Under the pieces are notes generated by a model. It was not told the DNA's origin. It made no database searches and was given only the letters and a program-made list of their open reading frames with translations. 12,728 nucleotides of DNA from an uncultured Alphaproteobacteria bacterium (GTDB lineage Bacteria > Pseudomonadota > Alphaproteobacteria > Caulobacterales > Parvularculaceae). The position numbers and the translations under genes were made by a program. Below are positions 1-5,716 of the stretch, piece by piece (the first letter of the stretch is position 1; every line of letters begins with the position of its first letter). Location: NCBI GenBank assembly GCA_938003575.1, contig CALKYG010000352.1, positions 1 to 12,728 of the forward strand. Reading direction: 5' to 3'.

Positions 1-51
1 ATCTGACTTTTAATCAGAGGGTCGATGGTTCGATCCCATCCGGGCTCACCA
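1..51 (+). tRNA. tRNA-Lys (anticodon TTT), 5' part outside the window
   Basis: Only the anticodon arm onward is present. The anticodon stem is 2-6 paired with 14-18 (TCTGA/TCAGA). The seven-base loop at 7-13 places TTT at 9-11, which reads lysine codons. A short variable loop is followed by a perfect T-arm: GATGG 24-28, loop TTCGATC 29-35, CCATC 36-40. The acceptor 3' strand is 41-47, the discriminator base is A48, and CCA at 49-51 is genomically encoded. The 5' acceptor strand and D-arm lie left of the window. An att-like module follows directly, so this gene is a likely integration target. Confidence 0.93.
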
Positions 52-146
52 CTTTTCTAAATTAAATCAGCAAGTTAGTCAAGGTGTGGAAAACGCCTTC
101 GGGCGAAATCCGCTTCGGGTAAGCGTGGGGTAAGCAACGGGTAAGC
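49..146 (+). other. att-like module behind tRNA-Lys (core plus phased arm repeats)
   Basis: After the tRNA CCA come two bases, then the AT-rich 17-mer TTTCTAAATTAAATCAG (54-70). A 46-bp linker follows, then three GGGTAAGC repeats. The same arrangement recurs at 823-909 with identical spacing although the linker sequence differs. Tyrosine-recombinase attachment sites at tRNA 3' ends have this plan: a core overlapping the tRNA end plus short directly repeated arm-binding sites. No integrase gene is in the window, so the function is inferred from geometry. Confidence 0.5.
117..146 (+). repeat. three GGGTAAGC direct repeats at 11-bp period
   Basis: Exact copies of GGGTAAGC start at 117, 128 and 139, so they lie on the same helical face. 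A fourth exact copy starts at 891, and a degenerate one (TGCTAAGC) starts at 902, again 11 bp later. The phasing suggests cooperative protein binding. Integrase arm-type sites are the most economical reading because of the adjacent tRNA-end core. Confidence 0.7.
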
Positions 147-261
147 AAATTGGCTCGGGTGCGATCTTGTCTGCGGCCGCCCGAATCGATGCCGATAACG
201 GATCGTGGCGCAGTTCTTGACGGTGGCCGAAGTTGCGACATCTGTCCTCAAGGACATCCGC

Positions 262-507
262 ATGACCGCGATGACCGCGCAACGTCGAGTGAAACTCTTC
301 AGGAACGGCCGCAACCAGGCGGGTCCGGGTTCCCCGGGACTTTGAAGTCCCGGGGGGAGGACGCCGTCATGCCGATGAAGGCGAACGCCTCTTTATTAAG
401 CCCCACCGCGCCGCAATCCCTTTTGGCGTTCCTTGCGACGCCGAAGCCGATCGACGAAGGACTCTTCGCCGATTCGGGATCGCGCCCCGGAGCCGGTCGA
501 GTTGTGA
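262..507 (+). pseudogene. vapB: decayed VapB-type antitoxin
   Basis: The remains of an AbrB-fold VapB antitoxin are split over all three frames. Frame 1 from ATG 262 or 271 gives the DNA-binding start, with the stretch RRVKLFRNGRNQA. An extra G near 322 moves the reading to the VRVPRDFEVPG segment, and another extra G in the G-run at 352-358 moves it to EDAVM and then PTAPQSLLAFLATPKPIDE. A third indel near 465-475 restores frame 1 for the ending EPVEL and stop TGA 505-507. That stop overlaps the GTG start of the toxin remnant, the usual vapBC coupling. In the intact family this protein binds and neutralises VapC and represses the operon. The segment order and operon layout are clear, but no functional protein can be made. 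The assignment rests on remembered family motifs. Confidence 0.75.
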
Positions 508-652
508 CCGTCTGCTATCTGCTCGACACGAACATCGTCTCCGAACTTGTTCGCCACCCATAAGGGCGGGTAGCTGCAAAGATCGCCAAAATCGGCGAGG
601 ACGCCGTCGTCCAGCATCATTGTCGCTGCCGAGCTCCACTACGGCGCCGCCA
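504..652 (+). pseudogene. vapC: decayed VapC-type PIN-domain toxin, 3' part lost
   Basis: From GTG 504 the reading is VTVCYLLDTNIVSELVRHP, the PIN-domain opening with the first catalytic aspartate in LLDTN. A TAA at 561-563 then stops translation; relatives have a glutamine codon there, so a single C-to-T change explains it. The frame continues as GRVAAKIAKIGEDAV. A small deletion near 606-612 shifts to frame 1, which reads SIIVAAELHYGAAK (613-654), including the second acidic residue of the family. Homology ends abruptly where an IS3 fragment begins, so the insertion probably removed the rest. Intact VapC proteins are Mg-dependent RNases; this copy must be dead. Its antitoxin upstream is also broken. 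Confidence 0.78.
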
Positions 653-785
653 AGATACGCCGAGATGGCGATGCAGAATGAGCTTCTGAAGGACGCCCTC
701 GGAAAAAAGTAACGCGGCCGTCTTAGCGCCGGGAGATAACCCGCAAGGCAGCGGATGAGGACGGCGTGAGCGTCGCTGCTCTGTC
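653..785 (+). mobile_element. IS3-family insertion sequence remnant (end of orfA, start of orfB)
   Basis: Frame 2 from 653 reads RYAEMAMQNELLKDALGKK and stops at TAA 710-712. This resembles the C-terminal helix of IS3-family OrfA, including the closing ALGKK. The last codons contain A6G at 703-709 in the phase A-AAA-AAG, the canonical -1 slippage signal that fuses OrfA to OrfB. The -1 frame continues as VTRPS, a TAG at 724-726 where relatives have glutamine, then RREI and, further on, GVSVA, matching an OrfB N-terminus. Homology fades near 780, before a tRNA-like end. There is no DDE catalytic domain and no terminal repeats, so the element is an inert fragment of about 130 bp. Confidence 0.7.
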
Positions 786-797
786 ACGCCGGATGCC

Positions 798-825
798 GCG
801 GATTCAAGTCCTGTCGCTCGCGCCA
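798..825 (+). pseudogene. orphan tRNA 3'-end relic (T-arm and acceptor strand with CCA)
   Basis: The segment fits the 28-nt plan of a tRNA 3' end: T-stem 798-802, loop TTCAAGT 803-809, 810-814, acceptor strand CGCTCGC 815-821, discriminator G822 and CCA 823-825. The T-stem pairs imperfectly (GCGGA with CCTGT), and no anticodon or D-arm precedes it. It is not a copy of the tRNA-Lys end at 24-51, because the acceptor strands differ. Such fragments are typical of the non-tRNA side of an integrated element. It could be coincidental, but the identical downstream module argues against that. Confidence 0.45.
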
Positions 826-909
826 GATTTCTAAATAAAATCAGATCGTTGCGGCAGCGTCGTTGCAAGAGCGCTTGCGTCGCCGTCGTTGGGTAAGCGC
901 CTGCTAAGC
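823..909 (+). other. second att-like module behind the tRNA relic
   Basis: CCA 823-825, two bases, then TTTCTAAATAAAATCAG (828-844), which differs from the 54-70 copy at one base. After a 46-bp linker come GGGTAAGC (891-898) and TGCTAAGC (902-909), 11 bp apart. Core-to-arm spacing equals that of the first module exactly, giving a constant offset of 774 bp, while the linkers agree at only about a third of positions. The remaining sequence up to the gspD stop (910-1015) shows no gene. Confidence 0.45.
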
Positions 910-1015
910 AGCGTGAGTCCAAACTGGAAGATTTCGGGCATGGTTGGCGATCGCGAGCGCCGCTAAAGTTGCGAACGATGCGTCTTCGCGCGGTTCAAGA
1001 TTCAAGGACGCCTCA

Positions 1016-3076
1016 TCAACTTTGCGGCTTGCCGAGCCGCGTCATCTCCCGGCGGATGTAGTTGATGGCGTTTCTCGCGTCGTCGTCGGTGCGGATGATG
1101 CGCGGCGTCAAAAAGATCACAAGCTCGGTCCGGCGCTTCGTGACGTCGCGCGATTTGAAAGCGTAGCCGAGCCCCGGAAGGTCCTTGAGAAAGGGCACGC
1201 CCGTCTCTGCGTCGGTGTAGGTCTCGCGGATGAGGCCGCCGAGGGCGATCGTGCCGTTATTCTTTACGGCGACCGTGCTCGTGAATTTCCGCTGCTGGAT
1301 TGTCGGAGAGTCGATGCCCGACGTCGTCGTCGGCGCGACGTCGCTCACTTCCTGGGTGATTTCGAGGACTACGACGTCGCTGGCGTTGATCCGGGGCTTC
1401 ACGTCAAGGATGACGCCAGTCTCGCGGAGCTGGAGCGTCGAGACGAGGGGCGAGTCGGGGTTGATCGTCGATTGCGCCTGCTGCGTCACGATCGGCACCT
1501 CGTCGCCGACCTGGAGATGCGCCGCCTGATTGTTTAGGACCATGATCGACGGGGCGGAAAGGATGCTGACGTCGGTGACGGAATCGAGGAGATCCAGCGC
1601 CGCCGAGACATTGTTCGACGCAAACGAGTAATTCAAACCCGGTACGATCGACGGAAACGGATTGAGCGAGGTCGCCGGATTGTTGTCGTCGCGCCCGCCG
1701 GGATTGAGGCCCGGAAACGAGACGCGCGATTCGGCGTTTTCGAAGAACCAGCGGACGCCGTAGCCGAGCGTGTCGTTCAAGGTCACTTCGGCGATCGTCG
1801 CCTCGATGAGGACCTGAGGAGAAAGCACGTCCATCCGTTCGAGGAGATCGGAAATCTCGCGATACTCCTTGTCCGTCGCGCGAATGATGAGCGCGTTGTT
1901 CGGGGCGTCAACGGAGATCGAAGCGATATTATTGTTCGCGCCGCCTGCGGACTGAAAAGCTCTGAATGAAGGTTGCACGGCGCTTTCGCCCGCGCCTGCA
2001 ACCGTCCCAGCGGCGATTTCAGAATATCCGCCGAAGGCGGCGTTCAATTGATCGGCGAGCGTTTCCGCCGACGTGTTGAGAACGGAATAATAGCGCAGGC
2101 GCCGTTCGTCGCCGCCCGACGGCTGGTCGAGCCGTTCGATCCAGCCGCGCGCCTCGTCGAAGCTCCCTTTCGTCCGCGCCGTCACGAAGAGGAGGTTGAG
2201 GCGCGGCAGCGCCAATATGTCGACCGACGCGCCGGCGCCGACGGTCGCCGCGTCGATGACGGAAGCGATTTCGGTCTTCAACGTCGCCGCGTCCGCGAAC
2301 TGCAGCTTGAAGAGACCGAAGATGCGGTCCGTCAGTTGCGGCGTGTCGAAGGTCTCGATCGCCTCGATCGCGGTCGCGATGTCGCTTTGCGGGCCTTTCA
2401 ATATGATCGCGCCGCGGGCGTCGTCAGGCGTCATCGTCAGGCGATCGGAGATGAAGGGCTCTATGAGCGTTGCAAGCTCCGACGGCGCCGCGTAGCGGAC
2501 GGGCGCGAAGGCGACGCCGTAGCCGACGGCGGCGCCGGGGCGATTGACGGCGGCGCTCTCCTCGCTCGCGCCTTCAAGCGTGGTCAAGAGGAACCCGTCC
2601 TTGACGCGAAGGAGCGCAAGGCCCGATTCCGCGAGCACCGTTTCGAGCGCCTGGAGCGCCTCGCTCGCGGGCACGGGATCGGGCGCCGACAAGGTGACGG
2701 CGCCCGTCACGCCGCTTGAGACCGAGACGGTTCGCCCCAAGACGTCGGCGATGACGGTGCGCGCGACATCGGCGGCGGGCGCGTTCACGAATTGGAGCGA
2801 CACGGTCTTGCCGGCGAGCGCATCGCGTTCGGGCATTGACGCCAGCGATCCCGCGACGCCCTGATAGTAAACGAGGCGGTCGGCGGGCGATGTTTTTTGC
2901 GCCGGCGCCGGGAGAGGGGGCTCCGCCGGCGACGCGGAAGCCTCGCGCGCGGCCTCTTCGACATGATTGGGGAAGGCGAAGGCTTGTTCCCTTTTGGGAA
3001 CGACCCCGCAGGCGGATGACATGAAAGTCGCTGCGATAACACCCGCCATGCGTGCGAATATTGCTCGTCCGTCCAT
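1016..3076 (-). CDS. gspD: type II secretion outer-membrane secretin GspD
   Basis: A 686-residue protein that forms the multimeric outer-membrane channel of the T2SS. The N-terminus is a signal sequence with a cysteine at residue 23 (context FMSSAC). A linker rich in P and A follows. The N0 domain lies near residues 90-165 and the N1-N3 ring domains near 185-420. The secretin barrel spans roughly 414-669, with VSILSAPSIMVLNNQAA, VGDEVPIVTQQ, GVILDVKPRI and the closing VPFLKDLPGLG and RTELVIFLTPRII. I chose ATG 3076 because GAGGAAGGA lies 10 nt upstream and the signal sequence then begins almost at once. An in-frame ATG at 3139 overlaps the previous stop (ATGA) and would add 21 residues. It is the last gene of the gspL-M-C-D block. 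The family assignment is secure; lipidation is uncertain because the -3 position is Ser, not Leu. Confidence 0.96.
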   Translation of the reverse strand: MDGRAIFARMAGVIAATFMSSACGVVPKREQAFAFPNHVEEAAREASASPAEPPLPAPAQKTSPADRLVYYQGVAGSLASMPERDALAGKTVSLQFVNAPAADVARTVIADVLGRTVSVSSGVTGAVTLSAPDPVPASEALQALETVLAESGLALLRVKDGFLLTTLEGASEESAAVNRPGAAVGYGVAFAPVRYAAPSELATLIEPFISDRLTMTPDDARGAIILKGPQSDIATAIEAIETFDTPQLTDRIFGLFKLQFADAATLKTEIASVIDAATVGAGASVDILALPRLNLLFVTARTKGSFDEARGWIERLDQPSGGDERRLRYYSVLNTSAETLADQLNAAFGGYSEIAAGTVAGAGESAVQPSFRAFQSAGGANNNIASISVDAPNNALIIRATDKEYREISDLLERMDVLSPQVLIEATIAEVTLNDTLGYGVRWFFENAESRVSFPGLNPGGRDDNNPATSLNPFPSIVPGLNYSFASNNVSAALDLLDSVTDVSILSAPSIMVLNNQAAHLQVGDEVPIVTQQAQSTINPDSPLVSTLQLRETGVILDVKPRINASDVVVLEITQEVSDVAPTTTSGIDSPTIQQRKFTSTVAVKNNGTIALGGLIRETYTDAETGVPFLKDLPGLGYAFKSRDVTKRRTELVIFLTPRIIRTDDDARNAINYIRREMTRLGKPQS

Positions 3077-3086
3077 GCGGCCGGCG

Positions 3087-3095
3087 TCCTTCCTC
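3087..3095 (-). promoter_or_regulatory. ribosome binding site of gspD
   Basis: On the minus strand GAGGAAGGA lies 10 nt before ATG 3076. It is the strongest Shine-Dalgarno match near the gene start and supports the shorter GspD over the coupled start at 3139. Confidence 0.6.
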
Positions 3096-3135
3096 AAAAG
3101 TTGTCCGAATTCGAGCAAGGGGCGGGCCATCGGGT

Positions 3136-3579
3136 TCATTCGCCGCTCAGAGGAAGAACGACTTCGACGCCGTCCTTAACGAAGACTGCGCCGCCGCGGT
3201 CGATGCGCGTCAAGGCGAAGCCTTCGAGCGCCTCGCCGGGCGCGAGGACGCGGACGGCGTCGTTCGCCTGGAACAGCGCGCGCTGGCGGTCCTCCGCCGC
3301 GGCGCTTCCGAGATAGCGATAGCGCTTCAATTCTGCGGCGGGGTCGGGCGGGGGAACGACCGGCGGCGCGGGCGCCGGCAGATTTGCGTGGTCGAAGACT
3401 TGCGCGAGCCGCGTCAGATCCGCGTCGCCGTTTTCGGCGCTCGCCGCGTCAGCGTTGATTGCTGATGCGAAGGGCGGAATATCCCGCTGAGGCGCGGGGA
3501 TGAGCGCGAGCGCGCCGGCGACGATCGCGGCCGCGAGCGTGGCGATGAGACCGGGGTCTTTGAGGATCAGGCCGATCAT
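3136..3579 (-). CDS. GspC/PilP-like T2SS inner-membrane protein (GspC or GspN type)
   Basis: A 147-residue bitopic protein. One membrane segment lies at about residues 10-28 (ending ALALIPAP). A long flexible, proline-rich stretch follows (PAPAPPVVPPPDP, about 68-80). A compact C-terminal domain starts near 85, with ELKRYRYLG and VFVKDGVEVVLPL, and resembles the homology region of GspC/PilP. In T2SS that domain contacts the N0 domain of GspD and links the inner-membrane assembly to the secretin. No PDZ domain is present, so it is shorter than enterobacterial GspC. Similar short proteins are sometimes named GspN, so I give no symbol. Its ATG overlaps the gspM stop as ATGA, and its own stop overlaps a possible gspD start, which fits co-expression with the secretin. 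Confidence 0.8.
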   Translation of the reverse strand: MIGLILKDPGLIATLAAAIVAGALALIPAPQRDIPPFASAINADAASAENGDADLTRLAQVFDHANLPAPAPPVVPPPDPAAELKRYRYLGSAAAEDRQRALFQANDAVRVLAPGEALEGFALTRIDRGGAVFVKDGVEVVLPLSGE

Positions 3580-4121
3580 GAAGAGCTCTCGGGGCTGCGC
3601 GCGCCCATGACTTCGATGACCGCGGAGACCTCGACGGCGCCCTCGCCGGCGCTCGGCCGAATGGTCAGCATGCTGACGCCGAGCGGCGGCTTCGCGGCGG
3701 CGCTGAGGCCGGCGATGATTTCCGAAAGCGGCCCCGTCGCCGTCAGCCGCGCCTGATGCGACGACATCGCTGCAGTGAGGGGCGCTTCCTCGAAGATGCA
3801 GGACGCGTTCGAAGTTTGAGAGAGAGCGGCGCAGGCGTCCGCGACAAGGGCTTTGGCGGATTCGGGCGAGGAGAGCCCCGCGAGATCCTGAGGGCCGGCC
3901 CCGATTTGGGCGAGCGTCTCGCGCGTTTTCGTGCGCGATTCCTCCAATCGCGCCGTTAGCGCTTCGGCGCTTTCTTCGCGCGCCGCAAGCGCTCCGAACT
4001 TCGCGGCGAATTGCGCTTGAACGCCGGCGGTGAAAGCCGCTGCGATGAAAATCGCGAGACCCGCTGCGGCGAACGATGCGCTGGCGTGTGCGATGCGGGA
4101 AGGGCTGATCGGCTCGCTCAT
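3576..4121 (-). CDS. gspM: T2SS inner-membrane protein GspM-like
   Basis: A 181-residue protein starting MSEPISPSR. One hydrophobic segment lies at about residues 14-35 (SFAAAGLAIFIAAAFTAGV). A charged helical, probably coiled-coil region follows (about 38-75), then a small mixed domain ending with VSMLTIRPSAGEGAVEVSAVIEVMG, a beta-rich pattern like the ferredoxin-fold periplasmic domain of GspM. GspM partners GspL and links the cytoplasmic ATPase to the periplasmic pseudopilus. Sequence conservation of this family is low, so the call depends on topology, size and position directly after gspL, with ATGA overlaps on both sides. The in-frame extension upstream of 4121 lies inside gspL and is not coding. 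Confidence 0.78.
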   Translation of the reverse strand: MSEPISPSRIAHASASFAAAGLAIFIAAAFTAGVQAQFAAKFGALAAREESAEALTARLEESRTKTRETLAQIGAGPQDLAGLSSPESAKALVADACAALSQTSNASCIFEEAPLTAAMSSHQARLTATGPLSEIIAGLSAAAKPPLGVSMLTIRPSAGEGAVEVSAVIEVMGARSPESSS

Positions 4122-5170
4122 GGCGCATCTTCTTTGAGGCACCGAAAGGCGACGGCGTCGATTCCGGGACGGTCGGACGGCGTCGTCGTCGCCGCAATCC
4201 CGTTCGGCCATTGAAGTCCCTGCCGCGCATAGCCGCGCGCTGCGGCGCCCTCAGGCGTGATCGAAATCTCCTCGAGCCAGACGCCGTCGGGGAGGTCCAT
4301 CGACAGACGAGTGAGGTCCTCGGCGATCCTGTCAAACGACCGCATTGATGGCGGCGTCGCGGGCGGTTCAGCGAGGAACCGCGCCAGGTCCTTTTCCTCG
4401 CGCAGCGCCGCGATGAGCGCCGCCTCATGCGCGGTGATCGCTTCAATGCGCCGGTCAAGCTGCACGCTCGCCCCGACGGCGCAGATTGAAGCGGCGGCGG
4501 CGATTGCGATCGCGCGAAAAAGCGCGCGTCCGCCGTTTGAACCCGCTCTCGCACTCATATGAAATACGTATCGGAAACTTCCACGCTCGTCGGCCTCGGC
4601 GCCGACGAGCTCGATCCTCGGCCCTTGCGGCGACTGCAGCAGCTCCCCGATCGTCCTTTTACGGATGATCGCGACCTGAACGTCGAGGCGACCGGCGCGG
4701 GAAGGCGCGACGCGGCCTATCGCGAAGTCGACGTCGGAGGCAGGCAATGGCGAGAACGATTCGAGGCGATGCGCGATCGCTTCGCGAAGAGCGACGCGCG
4801 CCGCCGCGGGGAGATCGACGCGCGTTTCGAAGACGTCGTTCGCCGCAAGTTCGATCGCGAGCGGGAGCGCCGCCTCGCTTTCGACGCGCCGCGGCGCAAG
4901 GCGCGCCTCTCCGAGGAGGGAGCGCTCGATCATGAGCGGCGGCGCATCGTCCGCGGGCGGATTTCTTCGGATCAAACGATAGGCGGGCCGCCAGCCCGCT
5001 TCGCGAAGCGGCTTCGGCGCGGCGATCGCCAGCCCCTCGACGAACCACTCCCAAACCCGCGCCAATGAAAACGATGCAAGACCCGGAAGCGGACGATGCA
5101 GAAAGGCGGGCCCCATTTGCAGCATTGACGATGCGCCTGACGCGAGAGGCGAAAACTGTTTGCATTGCAT
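4118..5170 (-). CDS. gspL: T2SS inner-membrane protein GspL (PilN-like C-terminus)
   Basis: About 350 residues. The first half is cytoplasmic, with VWEWFVEGLA (40-48) and a segment FETRVDLPAAARVALREAI...RLESFSPLP (114-143) typical of alphaproteobacterial GspL/PilN proteins. It corresponds to a reduced actin-like domain that recruits GspE. A membrane segment lies at about 217-236, followed by a coiled region and a periplasmic fold with DLPDGVWLEEISITPEG (292-308), the usual PilN/GspL signature. The start is uncertain: ATG 5170 gives the longest form, while ATG 5125 (with AGGCG 8 nt upstream) and ATG 5116 give proteins 15-18 residues shorter. It begins the second half of the cluster after a 111-bp gap and overlaps gspM by ATGA. 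Confidence 0.85.
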   Translation of the reverse strand: MQCKQFSPLASGASSMLQMGPAFLHRPLPGLASFSLARVWEWFVEGLAIAAPKPLREAGWRPAYRLIRRNPPADDAPPLMIERSLLGEARLAPRRVESEAALPLAIELAANDVFETRVDLPAAARVALREAIAHRLESFSPLPASDVDFAIGRVAPSRAGRLDVQVAIIRKRTIGELLQSPQGPRIELVGAEADERGSFRYVFHMSARAGSNGGRALFRAIAIAAAASICAVGASVQLDRRIEAITAHEAALIAALREEKDLARFLAEPPATPPSMRSFDRIAEDLTRLSMDLPDGVWLEEISITPEGAAARGYARQGLQWPNGIAATTTPSDRPGIDAVAFRCLKEDAP

Positions 5171-5243
5171 GAACGAGGGAATTCTCGCGTTGATTCATCT
5201 CCGCTCCCGAATTCGAGACGGGCGTTCGAAATCGGCGGATTGC

Positions 5244-5279
5244 AAAAAATATTGAGTGAAACGCGGCCAATCATCTCAA
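5244..5279 (-). terminator. terminator- or attenuator-like hairpin between gspG and gspL
   Basis: Read on the minus strand, TTGAG plus TGA (one bulged base) pairs with TCA plus CTCAA, enclosing an 11-nt loop. After two bases comes a run of six T (5249-5244). The hairpin begins only a few bases after the gspG stop codon. The stem is AT-rich and short, so termination would be partial at best. It could allow the major pseudopilin and upstream genes to be transcribed more than gspL-D. Confidence 0.35.
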
Positions 5280-5281
5280 AT

Positions 5282-5704
5282 TTATTTCTTCCGAATGTCT
5301 TCATCTTCCCCGCTGCCGCCTTCCTGGCCGTCGCGGCCAAGGCTGACGACCGCAAACTCTTCGGTCGCCGGATCCTGCTCGTAGAGATAGGGCCGTCCCC
5401 AGGGATCGATCAGACCCGCCGCATCCTTGAGGTAAGGCCCACGCCATGCGGCCGCTTCAGGCGGCGCCGTCACCAGCGATTGCAATCCTTCCTCCGCCGT
5501 CGGATAGCGTTCGAAATCGAGGAAAAAGAGTTCAAGCGATGCGGCGAGATTTGCGGCTTGCGTCCTGGCGATGTCGCTTTTGGCGCGGCCCAAATAGCCG
5601 ATGACGCGCGGAGCGACGAGCGCGGCGAGGAAAGCGAGAATCGCGAGCACGACCAGAAGCTCAAAGAGCGTCAGTCCCCTCTGGGCGTATCGCCGGCGCG
5701 TCAT
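5282..5704 (-). CDS. gspG: T2SS major pseudopilin GspG
   Basis: A 140-residue pseudopilin, the main subunit of the periplasmic pseudopilus that drives substrates through the secretin. A short basic leader MTRRRYAQRG ends at the prepilin peptidase site RG|LTLFE, with Glu at +5. The hydrophobic helix LLVVLAILAFLAALVAPRVIGYLG follows. Residue +1 is Leu rather than the usual Phe or Met. The globular part carries the GspG landmarks RYPTAEEGLQSLV, GPYLKD, DPWGRPYLYEQ, and a C-terminal SLGRDGQEGGSGEDEDI, the acidic calcium-binding loop of the family. AGGA lies just before ATG 5704, and the gene follows gspF after 12 nt. No prepilin peptidase gene (gspO/pilD) is in the window, so processing must come from elsewhere. 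Confidence 0.97.
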   Translation of the reverse strand: MTRRRYAQRGLTLFELLVVLAILAFLAALVAPRVIGYLGRAKSDIARTQAANLAASLELFFLDFERYPTAEEGLQSLVTAPPEAAAWRGPYLKDAAGLIDPWGRPYLYEQDPATEEFAVVSLGRDGQEGGSGEDEDIRKK

Positions 5705-5716
5705 TCCTGCACCCCC

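Noticed and set aside
211..270. QFLTVAEVATSV, resembling an excisionase helix-turn-helix start
   Set aside because: Only about ten residues fit. They run straight into the antitoxin start without the recognition helix, too short to call.
150..563. Plus-strand 137-aa open frame across the tRNA flank
   Set aside because: It is a mosaic: its middle is frameshifted antitoxin and its end is the toxin start up to a nonsense codon. No single protein family matches it, so it is better described as the vapBC pseudogenes.
1024..1040. GCGGCT/AGCCGC hairpin at the end of gspD
   Set aside because: It lies within the last codons of gspD and has no following T-run on the transcribed strand, so it is probably coding coincidence.
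1973..2719. A 248-aa plus-strand open frame opposite gspD
   Set aside because: It is an arginine-rich antisense shadow in high-GC DNA; the secretin on the other strand explains the openness.
3136..4554. A 472-aa minus-strand open frame
   Set aside because: Only the last 147 codons, from ATG 3579, look like protein with a membrane segment and family features. The arginine-rich upstream part is an out-of-frame shadow of gspM and gspL.
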